From Bacillus badius NBRC 15713 (lineage in GTDB: Bacteria > Bacillota > Bacilli > Bacillales > Domibacillaceae), in contig NZ_BCVF01000018.1 of assembly GCF_001591605.1 (NCBI RefSeq), forward strand, positions 1-64,000: a stretch of 64,000 nt of DNA, in the 5' to 3' direction. The translations under genes were made by a program, and so were the position numbers. How positions within the stretch are numbered: position 1 is the first letter of the stretch; each line of letters begins with the position of its first letter. Positions 1 through 9,451 of this stretch are shown piece after piece. The notes beneath the pieces were generated by a model, which saw only the letters and a program-made list of their open reading frames with translations, was not told where the DNA came from and ran no database searches.

Positions 1-34
1 GTGGAAAGCAACAGCCCCCATCTACAAGCAAGAG

Positions 35-82
35 AAAAAGGCTGCGGACCACAACTTCAATTTTCATTGAGTTTGTCTACAG
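35..82. repeat. Degenerate copy of the intergenic hairpin element found again after pgcA
   Basis: This segment shares the block AAAAAGGCTGC and the block TTTTCATTGAGTTTGTCT with positions 38096-38140. In the second copy the arms form a perfect 14-bp stem; here the left arm has decayed. It probably ends an upstream gene outside the window. Confidence 0.5.
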
Positions 83-275
83 TATGAGCCAGCACCTTTA
101 GGAAGATACCGGCTTATTTTTTTAAAAAAATATGCAGTAACGTGCGTCAGGTCAGGTATTCCTCTTTTTTCGTCAATCGAGTTGTCAACTAAAGCAGCAG
201 AGCGTGTGGCAGCCGGCTATCTGAGTAAATAGAATAAATAAACCGTTTTAAGAAGTGGAAAAGGGGAGAAATGAC

Positions 276-1124
276 TTGGCGCAAATTGAAAAAGTGTATG
301 CAGAGGATTTTAACGGAGCCAATCACGCTTTACAGATACAAAATGCGATTGAGTTTGCCAGCAAGAACAATACAAAAACAGTGCTGCTTGCGGACAAAAC
401 GTATAGTATTACGGCTCCTTTAGTTATTAAAGAAGGGGTCAGTCTAGAGTTTGGACATGGCACCATCTTTGCGGTGTATGGGAACTTTCCAGTAATAGAG
501 TTAGAAAGAAACGCCGCTATGAAAGGAGCCTATATTGCGATTGATGATGCAGCCTTTACTTCGGAAGTCATTCGGCTAGATGGTAAACACAAATATTACA
601 ATGTCTGGAATAGAACCAAAATTGAAGAATTGAACGTTATTAACTGGTCAGGGAGCCATAAAGGAACAGGAATTTCTTTATTCTCAGGCGGGAGCGGCCA
701 CGAAATTTCTTATGTTCATTTTGAAAATGTGAAAATAGCAGGGATGGATATCGGGATCAAGTTAAAGGCGCAAAAACCGGCAAGCGGCATGGCCTGGGTG
801 AATGCCAACCGGTTTGCCAACGCCTCAATAGATGATTGTATCACAATGATTTATATGGAAAGCGGATTAACAGTCCCGAATGAATGTAGCGGCAATCAAT
901 GGACGAATTTGCAAATACAGCCTTCAGCGGCCACCCGAAAGATCGCAAGAATTGCCGGACAATACAATAAACTCGAAGGAATGGTATGGGACGTAGCTTC
1001 TATAGCGCCGGCAGGTCCTGTGATAGACTTGACTGCCACGTCAGATTCGACAGACTTGATTATGCCAGCTGTGCCATCCAATCGGATTAGCAATAAAGGC
1101 ACCAATAACAATCTTCATAGGTAA
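276..1124 (+). CDS. Right-handed beta-helix (pectate-lyase-like fold) protein, short paralogue
   Basis: About 282 residues. I chose TTG at 276 because AAGGGGAG lies seven bases upstream; GTG at 255 is in frame but lacks a good ribosome site. It aligns along its length with the protein at 34625-35602, sharing SGSHKG, WVNANRF and PNECSGN, and both look like parallel beta-helix folds of the kind found in polysaccharide lyases and surface proteins. No catalytic residues can be assigned. Unlike the paralogue it has no signal anchor, so it would remain in the cytoplasm unless its 5' end has been lost. It sits alone, with no polysaccharide genes next to it in the window. Its activity is unknown; the family call rests on the paralogy and on the repeated short beta-rich segments. 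Confidence 0.7.
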   Translation: MAQIEKVYAEDFNGANHALQIQNAIEFASKNNTKTVLLADKTYSITAPLVIKEGVSLEFGHGTIFAVYGNFPVIELERNAAMKGAYIAIDDAAFTSEVIRLDGKHKYYNVWNRTKIEELNVINWSGSHKGTGISLFSGGSGHEISYVHFENVKIAGMDIGIKLKAQKPASGMAWVNANRFANASIDDCITMIYMESGLTVPNECSGNQWTNLQIQPSAATRKIARIAGQYNKLEGMVWDVASIAPAGPVIDLTATSDSTDLIMPAVPSNRISNKGTNNNLHR

Positions 1125-1503
1125 AGAGACAATGGCCGTACACGCAGCAAATTAGCTTTGTGCGCTATCGGCGAAAACCTATAAGGAAGCTCTGAAGTAC
1201 AAGAGCTTGTCCTGAACATGCTGAAATGAAGCAGCAGCATGCAAACCAATGGGCACTCAAAGAAGATGGACAGCAAAAAGGGAAGTGTGGCCAGCACTTC
1301 TTTTTTGTTTGATTTTATCCCTCAGATTAAGAAACGGCAGCTGAAGAACGGGTTGGATGCCGTGCATAAGCCTGAACAATTGCTGATGATGGTTGTTTTG
1401 TATAAACAGAATCAATAGGTGGCCCCGCCTCATCGGAACTTTTTCCGTTGTTATCCGTATATAAGATACCAGCACTAAGCAGTGGAAGAAACATCAAAGA
1501 AAA
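1125..1503. other. Intergenic stretch, no convincing gene
   Basis: It holds only a 50-codon open frame at 1266-1418 (plus strand, starting MDSKKGSVAST, ending LYKQNQ) with weak AAGAAG just upstream. The product is not recognised and could be the tail of a decayed gene. I see no clear terminator after the beta-helix gene. Confidence 0.35.
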
Positions 1504-2121
1504 GTGGTGATTGAATTGAACGTATTTGCAGTTGTATTGTGTTTATTTGTCATCAGCTGCCAAGCCTATAAGTTGATCCAGCTTTTGCTGAAAATGAAAC
1601 AAGAAAAGCTGGCTCCCATTACGGCCCAAGAGTTAGCGGTGTTGAGAAAATATCCTCAGAAGCCAGTGGATGCCCCTGTGTATTCTAAGCAGCGAACAGG
1701 TCTTATCATTGAATGTTCTATGCTGCTGTTTCTTATGGTGGTGTTATTCATGGGGCTGTTTTTCGATAAGTTTGATTGGCCGTTTTTCTTTTTCATCTTA
1801 CTGCCTTTTTCTTATTCGAATGATGTGTTGAACTTGTTTGCGGTTGTGGAAGGTGGTTTACTTAGCGGCAATCGCTTTATTGCTTGGGATCAGATAAAGT
1901 CGTTTCAGTTCGTTCCGATTGACCTCAATCACCGGTATTATGGTTTTGATAAAGAAGTGAATGAAGGATACGAATTGATCATTAAGCGAAAAGTATGTTC
2001 TACAAGCTGTATTGTGACATCTGCTGAAATGAAAGAAAAATTGACAGCCCTTTTGCATGAGCATGCTTCTAGGCTAAAAGAGCAGGAGAAAGCTCATATC
2101 CATGCTAAAGAAAGTCATTAG
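1504..2121 (+). CDS. Hypothetical membrane protein with a PH-like tail
   Basis: About 205 residues. Residues 5-30 form a first hydrophobic helix, and a longer hydrophobic stretch around 65-110 (rich in F, L and V) probably makes two more helices. The part after about residue 115 (SGNRFIAWDQIKSF...) is soluble, and its AWDQIKSF stretch recalls the bacterial PH-like domains of YdbS/YdbT-type proteins, where a short strand like IxWxxIxxF is common; this is a tentative resemblance. GTG at 1504 is used; TTG at 1516 is an alternative with GTGGTGA upstream. The C-terminus is Lys/Glu/His-rich. It is flanked by unrelated genes on the same strand, so context does not help. Function unknown. Confidence 0.6.
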   Translation: MVIELNVFAVVLCLFVISCQAYKLIQLLLKMKQEKLAPITAQELAVLRKYPQKPVDAPVYSKQRTGLIIECSMLLFLMVVLFMGLFFDKFDWPFFFFILLPFSYSNDVLNLFAVVEGGLLSGNRFIAWDQIKSFQFVPIDLNHRYYGFDKEVNEGYELIIKRKVCSTSCIVTSAEMKEKLTALLHEHASRLKEQEKAHIHAKESH

Positions 2122-2283
2122 CGCTGGCTAAGCTATTCCTACTGAGGTCAAAAGAGGCGGGTGAAAACGAGTGCGATGCGGGACAAGCACCGCAGGCAGT
2201 TTCCGCGCTGCTAAACGAGCGGCATTCATACAGCAGCTTTTCAAAGGAAGGGAAAGAGAATGAAAGCAGGAGGATCGGACAGG

Positions 2284-3012
2284 ATGGAAACATCAATCAA
2301 CCAAAAAATATGCGTGATTACGGGCGGAACAGGCGGCATCGGGTATTATCTGTCAGCAGGATTTGATGAGGCGGGGTATAAAGTTGTTGCTTTAGATAAA
2401 GAGCAGCATCAGCCTTTAACGGACGGCATTGACTTTATTAAAACAGATGTCAGCAGGCAAGAAGACATTAAGCGTGCGTTTAGGCAGATTGCCGGCCGAT
2501 ATGGAGCGGTGCATGTGCTGATTAATAACGCGGCGGTTTCCGCGTTCTCCAAACCGGTTTCTGCTATCTCCGTTGAAGAATTTGAGGCGGTCATTGCGGT
2601 GAATTTGCGCGGCAGCTTTATTTGTGCGAAAGAGTTTATTGAAGCAAACAGCGGCCAGGATTATGGCCGAATCATTAATATCGCTTCGACGAGGTGGAAT
2701 CAAAATGAAGCTGATTGGGAGGCGTACGGAGCCTCCAAAGGCGGGCTGGTGTCCTTAACCAGCACATTGGCGGTGTCTCTTAGCGACCGGCCTATTACTG
2801 TAAATGCCGTGAGTCCCGGGTGGATACAAACAGAAGGATACGGAGAATTATCGGCATGAGACCATGCTCAGCATCCATCCGGACGTGTCGGGCGCCCGCG
2901 TGATATTGTCAATGCTTGCTTGTTTCTTGCAGATGAGCAAAATGATTTTATCAATGGCCACAATTTAGTTGTTGATGGCGGCATGACAAAGAAAATGATT
3001 TATGAGGAGTAA
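2284..3012 (+). pseudogene. Short-chain dehydrogenase/reductase interrupted by an in-frame TGA
   Basis: A classical SDR: glycine-rich nucleotide motif TGGTGGIG near the start, LINNAAVS, a Ser in NIAST and the catalytic YGASKGG. The frame is stopped by TGA at 2857-2859, but translation in the same frame beyond it gives the normal SDR C-terminus (SGRVGRPRDIV, NACLFLADE, INGHNLVVDGGM) up to TAA at 3010-3012. Without that tail the product would end at about residue 191 and lose part of the Rossmann core and substrate loop. ATG at 2284 follows AGGAGG by ten bases; ATG at 2260 is an alternative. The substrate cannot be told. The stop could be a real nonsense mutation or a base-call error. Confidence 0.8.
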
Positions 3013-3074
3013 GCTATAGCAAGAGTACAAGGGATAAACAACAGGGAAGCAGGACCAACAGTCAGATGGAAAGG

Positions 3075-3112
3075 TAAGGCGGATAAGAAGAAGCCTCTCA
3101 TTGTCCGCCTTA
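3075..3112 (+). terminator. Hairpin after the dehydrogenase
   Basis: TAAGGCGGA pairs perfectly with TCCGCCTTA across a 20-base loop. There is no T-run after it, so it is a weak terminator candidate. Confidence 0.4.
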
Positions 3113-3514
3113 TGCATTGTTAAGCAGCTATGTTACTAGATATCACACAAAAGGAAGAAACGTTTATTGGAAGTAATAAACCAAGGAAAGAACCGATAAA
3201 GGTATCCTTAGATAATAGGGAAGGGATGTTTATGAATTTAGACGGCTGCCTAAGAGGAAAGCAAGAAATTTATCAGAAGAAGTAGGTATTCTCCTTTTTA
3301 GTACTGATAGAAAACGAGAAATGAAAAATAGGGTTATACGTTACTTGAATGAAGTCAAGGTAGTTTCACCAACGGATAGGCGCTCTCTTCATAAGTGGAT
3401 GGCAGATTTTTGAGGGATTTGGATGGTTAATACTTTTGTATCTCCAGGTATACTGGATATGTCTACAAGAAAGATTTCTCAAATGATGTACATTATGATT
3501 GTGAGAGGTGCTAT
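3113..3514 (+). other. Gene-poor stretch with coding fragments
   Basis: Short open pieces without start sites are visible, for example a plus-strand frame around 3246-3413 whose translation contains NRVIRYLNEVKVVSPTDRRS and ends HKWMADF. They look like remnants of one or more decayed genes of unrecognised family. No RNA gene or repeat is seen. Confidence 0.3.
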
Positions 3515-3709
3515 ATGAGTATTGCCATTGCATTAGTTATTGTGATTGCTATCATTGCAGGTGTCTCTACCTTTTTATTAGCAGGTAAAGGTGACGAGGA
3601 TTATAGAAGCAATGCTGGACGAAACACCAAGAACTTAAGCTTGATTTATCTTGTTGTCATGATTCTGTCATTTGTTGCTGTTGGGGTATATATCAAGTGG
3701 TTTGCATAG
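3515..3709 (+). CDS. Small two-helix membrane protein
   Basis: 64 residues. Residues 2-23 are a strongly hydrophobic helix, followed by a charged loop (GKGDEDYRSNAGRNTKN) and a second hydrophobic helix at about 41-62. GAGAGG lies about eight bases before ATG at 3515. A perfect terminator hairpin follows directly, so it is a monocistronic gene. I do not recognise the family; tiny membrane proteins of this shape are common in Bacillaceae and mostly uncharacterised. Confidence 0.6.
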   Translation: MSIAIALVIVIAIIAGVSTFLLAGKGDEDYRSNAGRNTKNLSLIYLVVMILSFVAVGVYIKWFA

Positions 3710-3731
3710 AGCCGAATGCTTTACCATTTTA

Positions 3732-3760
3732 AACCTAGCATCTGTTGCAGATGGTAGGTT
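3732..3760 (+). terminator. Rho-independent terminator
   Basis: AACCTAGCATCTG and CAGATGGTAGGTT form a 13-bp stem (one mismatch pair) around a TTG loop, followed by CCTTTATTATTT. Confidence 0.75.
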
Positions 3761-3875
3761 CCTTTATTATTTAGAAAGACGTCCTTTGAGCCGATTAAAG
3801 AAAGTATATGCTATTATTGTCTATAATTAGGAAGCAAACTATGCTGTTTATCAAGTCAGCAAAAAGGAGATCGAT

Positions 3876-5318
3876 ATGGATTGGAAACTAGACAGAGCAG
3901 TTAAAAAGCCTATTTATAAACAGCTTGCTGAATATATTGAACATGGAATCGCAGATGGGACTTTTCCTCCCGACAAGCCATTGCCGTCAGAAAGAAAGTT
4001 GGCTAGTGAGTTAAATGTGAATAGAAGTACGGTCGTGTCGGCGTATGATGAATTAGAAGCAAATGGACTGATTGAAAGAAAAAGAGGGAGCGGGACAACA
4101 ATAAGCAAAGACATTTGGGGAGTGACCAAAAAGCGTGTGCCGAGCTGGAACCAGTATATTAAGGCAGGCTCTTTTCTTCCCAATGTACCTGTAATGCAAA
4201 GAATACAAAAGGAGCTGACGGTCCAAAAGCTGATTAATTTAGCCAGCGGAGAACTGTCGGAGGATCTTTTTCCAACCCGTTTTTTGCAGGAGATTATTTC
4301 AACTAGGGTGTTTGACGGAAACCTCGGTTACGATCATCCTCAAGGAAATGAAAATTTAAGAGATACAATTGGTAAGCATGTGGGAATTTATCGGGGAATT
4401 GAGGCAAGCCCTTCCTCCATTCTCATTACCTCTGGGGCGCAGCAGGCGTTGCATTTGGTGGTCCAATGTCTCTTAAAACCAGGGGATGCCATTGTTTTGG
4501 AGGATCCTTCTTATCACTATGGACTTCCAGTGTTTAAATCTGCAGGGTTGAAGACGTTTTTCTTACCCGTTAATAGGGATGGAATAAATCCTGAGGATTT
4601 GCTCTTTCTGCACAAGCGGCACCGGATTAAAATGATATTTTTAAATCCCGCCTTTCAAAATCCAACAGGCGTGTTTCTGCATAAAAATCGCCGTCAGCAA
4701 ATACTTGAGCTGTCGTCTCAACATGGAATCCCAGTGGTTGAAGATGATCCTTACAGTTTAACTGCTTTTACAGGGGAAGATGCCTCTCCTCTGAAATCGA
4801 TGGATCAGCACGGGAATGTTTTATATATCAGTTCTTTATCAAAGGTTGTTGCTTCTGGCTTGCGCATTGGATGGGTTATTGGTCCAAAGCCGGTAATTGA
4901 AAGGTTGGCGGATGCCAAGCAGCAAGTAGACTTCGGGCATGGAAGTTTTGCTCAATGGATGGCGAATGAATTTTTGAAGTCTAGCTATTTCAGCATCCAC
5001 ATCAAAAGCTTGGTGAAGCAGCTGAAGCAAAGGCGGAACCAAATTGTTACAAGTATGGAGACTTATTTGAGGGGCGATGTCGATTTTCAAGTCCCTCAAG
5101 GAGGCATCCATTTGTGGTGCAAACTAAAAAAGGAATATAATGAACTGCAATTACTGGAGGCATCTATTAAGAGAGGGGTTATTTATGTGCCTGGAGCAAC
5201 TATGGGATCGGAGGCAGGCTATGTCCGCTTTACTTATGCCAGGGAAACGGAAGAAAAAATAGATGAAGGAATAAAGAAGTTTGCAGATGCTTTTTATGCC
5301 ATGGATAAAAAGCTTTAA
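3876..5318 (+). CDS. MocR/PdxR-type GntR regulator with aminotransferase-like domain
   Basis: 480 residues, the usual length for MocR regulators. Residues 10-78 are a GntR winged helix (LPSERKLASELNVNRSTV). After a linker comes a fold-type I aminotransferase-like domain from about 115 to the end, with ITSGAQQAL, NPAFQNPTGV and a PLP-lysine at residue 323 in SSLSKVVASGLRIGW. Such proteins bind PLP or an amino-compound adduct and regulate a neighbouring gene, often divergently. Here the upstream neighbour is a small membrane gene on the same strand and no pdxST genes are visible, so the target is unknown. AAGGAG lies just upstream of ATG at 3876. Confidence 0.88.
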   Translation: MDWKLDRAVKKPIYKQLAEYIEHGIADGTFPPDKPLPSERKLASELNVNRSTVVSAYDELEANGLIERKRGSGTTISKDIWGVTKKRVPSWNQYIKAGSFLPNVPVMQRIQKELTVQKLINLASGELSEDLFPTRFLQEIISTRVFDGNLGYDHPQGNENLRDTIGKHVGIYRGIEASPSSILITSGAQQALHLVVQCLLKPGDAIVLEDPSYHYGLPVFKSAGLKTFFLPVNRDGINPEDLLFLHKRHRIKMIFLNPAFQNPTGVFLHKNRRQQILELSSQHGIPVVEDDPYSLTAFTGEDASPLKSMDQHGNVLYISSLSKVVASGLRIGWVIGPKPVIERLADAKQQVDFGHGSFAQWMANEFLKSSYFSIHIKSLVKQLKQRRNQIVTSMETYLRGDVDFQVPQGGIHLWCKLKKEYNELQLLEASIKRGVIYVPGATMGSEAGYVRFTYARETEEKIDEGIKKFADAFYAMDKKL

Positions 5319-5551
5319 TTTTCCTCGAAATAATTCAATGGAATATAGTCAAAGCGTGCTTTAATAAAAATGAGTGAAAACTCGTTTCTTCTGTAGAAAT
5401 GGAAATACTCAGAAAATAATAAACAATAAGACCTGTTTTCTTTTCCCTCTTCTTAGTCTCTTCTATTCATTTTCCTTTGGCAACAAAGGAAACGATACAA
5501 AGTGATCGAATCCTTTCCTTAGAAGCAGAGAATTGAGTGGAGGGATGAAGG

Positions 5552-6666
5552 ATGAAAAAGGCATGGAAAGTGTTAGGCTCAACCGCATTAGCGGCTTCAT
5601 TAATTATGAGGAGCTTGGGCAAAAACTGCAGCAGATTCAAAAGTCGAGCCAAGGAAACGTAAAGGTGGAAACAGCTGGTTATACGAACCAAGGAAGAGAA
5701 ATTTACAAAGTATCAACGGGCCATGGCAAGAAGGTAGTGCTGATTCAGAGTGAAATTCATGGGAATGAAAAAACAGGCACGGTGGCCCTGTTAAACATGC
5801 TGCAAAGTCTTGGTTCCAGCCAGTCTAAAGAAGCAAAGAAAATTTTAGACGAACTCACTATTGTAGCTATTCCAATGATGAATGCAGATGGATCGGAATT
5901 AAACCGCCGGGCAAATGATATGGATTGGGCAGAGGTGACAGCTAAATTTCCTCAATTAGCTCATGTAAAGCCAGCCTGGAATTATTATTCCTCTCCAGGA
6001 AGCTGGAATTATGACAAGAACCCCGGGTTTGATGTGAATCGCGATTTTCATCCGGATCTTAATTACGTGCCCAAGGCTGAAGATTTTCCAGGAACATCGA
6101 ATGCCTACGGCTGGTATATTACCCCCGAAGCTCAGACGGTAAGAGATGTGTATAAGGACTTAAAGGCACAGTTTGGAAAGGTGGATGTATTCGTCGATCT
6201 CCATCATCAAGAGTTCCCTTATGTAGAAGGGACTGATGACAGAGTAACAATGTCGATATCAGGAAAGTTTGTGACCAATCCAAACAGCCCAGGCGGTGAA
6301 AAATATGCCGCTTATGCCGACCAATACAATTATGATTTTTCGCGCCAGTTGAATGTAGCTGTCTATAACGCCTTGCAAGCAAAAGGAAATTCCGTGTTTA
6401 CAAACATTTCACTATATGACCAAAACATTGATCTGCCTGGCACGGCTCTCGGCTCTTTTGCGCTAAATGGGAGCGGAACCGTTCTGTTTGAAGTCAGCGG
6501 TCAAACGCAAAACTTTGGGCAAAAACAAAGAGGACAGCTTGTAAAGACAGTTGAAACAGGCCTTATGGGGATTATTAACGGAGTAGCAGACGGATCAGTT
6601 CATCAATTAAATCCGGATGACTATCAGAATATCCCGTTAAGTGTCAGGACACCAGGGGGACTATAA
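5552..6666 (+). pseudogene. Secreted M14 zinc carboxypeptidase, signal peptide out of frame
   Basis: ATG at 5552, eight bases after GGAGG, encodes a textbook signal peptide, MKKAWKVLGSTALAASLIM, in one frame. The catalytic domain starts in the other frame at about 5596 (SGFINYEELGQKLQ) and runs to 6666. The domain keeps the M14 zinc motif HGNE in QSEIHGNEKTG, NRDFHPD, the later zinc-type His in VDLHHQ and the catalytic-type Glu in VLFEVSGQT. The two frames overlap over TTCATTAATTATGAGGAGC, as if a short deletion had fused the leader to the domain with loss of frame and of the cleavage site. The only start in the catalytic frame is TTG at 5533, giving a cytoplasmic product. Expected to be inactive as an exoenzyme unless this is an error. 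Confidence 0.75.
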
Positions 6667-6842
6667 GAACGTTATTCACTTGCCGCGACTGGAGAGATCC
6701 TTTCGCGGTTTCTGCTGTATAAAGCGCACTGCTGAGGGGTTCTTAAGATCTGCTGTTCCTCACTAAACAGGTCGAATATAACTAAAAGCAGCTCCTTCCT
6801 TTTCCTTTCAGTCAACATCTGAATAAAAAAGGTATATACTAT

Positions 6843-6862
6843 ATTCAAATGAATATTTGAAT
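6843..6862. promoter_or_regulatory. CadC operator before cadC-cadA
   Basis: ATTCAAAT-GAAT-ATTTGAAT is a perfect 8-bp inverted repeat, closely like the known CadC operator. TATACT at 6835-6840 is the likely -10, so bound repressor would cover the start region; metal binding releases it. Confidence 0.85.
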
Positions 6863-6879
6863 GTTAAGGAGTGAGCCGA

Positions 6880-7248
6880 GTGAGTGATAAAGACATTTGC
6901 GAAGTGTATTGTTATGACGAGGAGAAAGTAGATCGGATACAGAAGAAAATCAAGTTAGAGGATTGGTCCGGCGTGACCCCGTTATTTAAAGTGCTGGCTG
7001 ATGAAAAGAGGGCAAAAATTGCTTATTCCCTTTGCCAGGAGGGGGAGCTATGTGTGTGTGACATGGCGAATATTATCGGCGTTTCTGTGGCCACGGCTTC
7101 CCACCATTTACGGACCCTTCACAAGCAAGGGATTGTGAACTATCGAAAAGAGGGCAAATTAGTTTTTTACTCATTAGATGACAAGCCGGTCAAACAGTTA
7201 ATCACCATGGCGCTGGCACATAGGAAAGAAGTGAAAGCTCATGTCTGA
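6880..7248 (+). CDS. cadC: CadC, ArsR-family cadmium/lead/zinc-responsive repressor
   Basis: 122 residues from GTG at 6880, placed nine bases after AAGGAG and giving exactly the classical CadC length; GTG at 6871 touches the ribosome site. The N-terminal [11 protein letters not shown] supplies Cys ligands of the CadC soft-metal site, and LCVCD in the DNA-binding helix region supplies the other two. A winged helix ([15 protein letters not shown]) follows. In this family Cd(II), Pb(II) or Zn(II) binding releases the operator seen at 6843-6862. The 3' end overlaps cadA by eight bases, so the two are one operon and probably translationally coupled. Confidence 0.93.
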   Translation: MSDKDICEVYCYDEEKVDRIQKKIKLEDWSGVTPLFKVLADEKRAKIAYSLCQEGELCVCDMANIIGVSVATASHHLRTLHKQGIVNYRKEGKLVFYSLDDKPVKQLITMALAHRKEVKAHV

Positions 7249-9373
7249 CCAGTCAGTCAAACAGTCGAGCCGAGACATGCAAGCTTATCGGGTCCAGGGG
7301 TTTACTTGTGCCAATTGTGCCGGCCTCTTCGAAAAAAATGTAAAAGAATTACCCGGAGTGGAGGATGCCAAAGTAAACTTTGGAGCGTCCAAAATTTATG
7401 TGCAGGGTCATGTCACGATTGAGGAGCTAGAAAAAGCTGGAGCCTTTGAACAGCTAAAGATTCGAGATGAAAGAGAGCGGCAGGTGGAGCATACGCCTTT
7501 TTGGAAACAAAAAGAAAATATAAAGGTGTATGTTTCAGCAGTGTTGCTTATTGTTAGCTGGTTTTTAGGGCGGCAGTATGGGGAAGACTCAGTCTTTGCC
7601 ACAGCCGGTTATGCTGCGGCCATTTTAATTGGCGGGTATTCGCTGTTTTTTAACGGCTTGAAAAATTTGAGCCGGTTAAGGTTCGATATGAAAACCCTTA
7701 TGACCATTGCGATTATCGGAGCGGCAATCATCGGTGAATGGGGCGAAGGGGCCACAGTGGTGATTCTCTTTGCGATCAGTGAGGCTTTAGAGCGCTATTC
7801 GATGGATAAAGCCCGTCAATCCATTGAATCGTTAATGGATATTGCGCCAAAAGAAACGCTGATCCGGCGTGGAAATAACGAGTTCATGCTGCATGTAGAA
7901 GACATCCAGATCGGCGACATTATGATTGTAAAGCCGGGACAAAAATTGGCGATGGACGGGGTGGTAATCCGCGGGACTTCGGCATTGAACCAGGCGGCGA
8001 TCACTGGTGAGAGCGTGCCGGTCGCCAAGACAGCCGGTGATGAGGTGTTTGCAGGAACGTTAAATGAGGAAGGGCTTTTGGAAGTCAAAGTCACTAAACG
8101 GGTAGAAGACACGACTCTATCCAAGATCATTCACTTAGTAGAGGAAGCGCAGGCCGAACGTGCTCCATCCCAAGCGTTCGTCGATCAGTTTGCCAAATAT
8201 TATACACCGGCTATTGTGTTCCTTGCTTTTCTCATAGCCGTGGTGCCGCCGCTGCTGCTGGACGGGGACTGGAGCAAATGGGTTTATCAAGGATTGGCAG
8301 CCTTGGTTGTTGGCTGTCCGTGCGCGTTGGTTGTGTCAACGCCGGTTGCTGTCGTGACAGCTATCGGCAACGCAGCAAGAAATGGCGTGTTAATTAAAGG
8401 CGGCGTTTATTTAGAAACCGCCGGAGCTCTTCAGGCCATTGCTTTTGATAAAACCGGCACATTGACGGAAGGGATTCCTTCAGTTACCAATATGGCAACC
8501 TATGGCGGAGATGAAAAAGAATGGCTGGCGATTGCCGCTGCCATTGAAAAGGGGTCCCAGCATCCTCTTGCTTCCGCTATTATCCGGAAAGCAGAAGAGA
8601 TGGGGCTGGACTTTCAAAGCGTTGCGGTGGAGGAGTTTCAATCAATCACCGGCAAAGGGGTGAGGGCGAAGGTTAACGGCCAAACTTATTACGTAGGAAG
8701 TCCCCAGCTGTTTGAAGCAGAGCATCAGATTATGAAAGATACGATTAAGAAGCATATCTCTGCCTGGCAAACGGAAGGAAAGACCGTCATGGTTTTGGGA
8801 ACAGAGCAAGCCATTCTTTTACTCATAGCCGTGGCAGATGAAATCAGAGAATCGTCAAAAGAAGTGATCCGCCGCCTCCACGACCTTGGCATCCGCACCG
8901 TCATGCTGACAGGTGATAATGAAAGAACAGCCGCAGCGATCGGATGGCAGGTAGGCGTAGATGAGATAGAAGCGGATTTGTTGCCTGAGGATAAAATGGA
9001 TTTCATTAAAGCTCTGCGCGCAAAGCATCAGCATGTAGCGATGGTAGGCGATGGCGTCAACGATGCGCCAGCGCTTGCTGCCTCATCCGTAGGTGTAGCC
9101 ATGGGCGGAGCCGGAACCGATACCGCCTTGGAAACCGCCGATATTGCCCTTATGTCTGATGATTTAAGCAAGCTGCCGTATACAGTCCAGCTGAGCCGCA
9201 AAGCTTTGGCCATTATTAAGCAAAATATCACTTTCTCGCTAGCCATTAAGCTGGCCGCCTTGCTGCTGGTAGTGCCTGGCTGGTTAACACTGTGGATCGC
9301 TATCTTTGCTGACATGGGGGCCACGCTCATTGTCACCCTGAATAGTCTGAGGCTGTTGAGGGTGAGGGAGTAA
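7241..9373 (+). CDS. cadA: CadA, Cd/Zn/Pb-exporting P1B-type ATPase
   Basis: 710 residues. One N-terminal heavy-metal domain with CANC (C23, C26), then transmembrane helices, the actuator loop with TGES, the metal-channel motif CPC (C359, C361), the phosphorylation motif DKTGT (D403), and the hinge [12 protein letters not shown]. All catalytic elements are intact and the length fits CadA. The CPC motif with the CadC partner points to efflux of divalent soft metals across the cytoplasmic membrane rather than copper. It is translated from ATG at 7241 inside the cadC end. A bidirectional terminator follows, shared with thrS on the other strand. Expression should be derepressed by cadmium, lead or zinc through CadC. 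Confidence 0.95.
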   Translation: MSDQSVKQSSRDMQAYRVQGFTCANCAGLFEKNVKELPGVEDAKVNFGASKIYVQGHVTIEELEKAGAFEQLKIRDERERQVEHTPFWKQKENIKVYVSAVLLIVSWFLGRQYGEDSVFATAGYAAAILIGGYSLFFNGLKNLSRLRFDMKTLMTIAIIGAAIIGEWGEGATVVILFAISEALERYSMDKARQSIESLMDIAPKETLIRRGNNEFMLHVEDIQIGDIMIVKPGQKLAMDGVVIRGTSALNQAAITGESVPVAKTAGDEVFAGTLNEEGLLEVKVTKRVEDTTLSKIIHLVEEAQAERAPSQAFVDQFAKYYTPAIVFLAFLIAVVPPLLLDGDWSKWVYQGLAALVVGCPCALVVSTPVAVVTAIGNAARNGVLIKGGVYLETAGALQAIAFDKTGTLTEGIPSVTNMATYGGDEKEWLAIAAAIEKGSQHPLASAIIRKAEEMGLDFQSVAVEEFQSITGKGVRAKVNGQTYYVGSPQLFEAEHQIMKDTIKKHISAWQTEGKTVMVLGTEQAILLLIAVADEIRESSKEVIRRLHDLGIRTVMLTGDNERTAAAIGWQVGVDEIEADLLPEDKMDFIKALRAKHQHVAMVGDGVNDAPALAASSVGVAMGGAGTDTALETADIALMSDDLSKLPYTVQLSRKALAIIKQNITFSLAIKLAALLLVVPGWLTLWIAIFADMGATLIVTLNSLRLLRVRE

Positions 9374-9399
9374 CCAAAGCACTTTATTAAATTCTGAGC

Positions 9400-9437
9400 G
9401 CAAAAGCCGATCTCTTTTAGTAGCGATCGGCTTTTGC
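9400..9437. terminator. Bidirectional terminator between cadA and thrS
   Basis: GCAAAAGCCGATC and GATCGGCTTTTGC form a perfect 13-bp stem with a 12-base loop; T-runs are within the stem ends for both directions. It separates the convergent genes. Confidence 0.85.
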
Positions 9438-9451
9438 GATGCTTTGAGCCT

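Noticed and set aside
2857-2859. TGA as a selenocysteine codon
   Set aside because: SDR enzymes have no redox Cys at this point and no SECIS-like hairpin or selenium genes are visible; a nonsense mutation or error is simpler.
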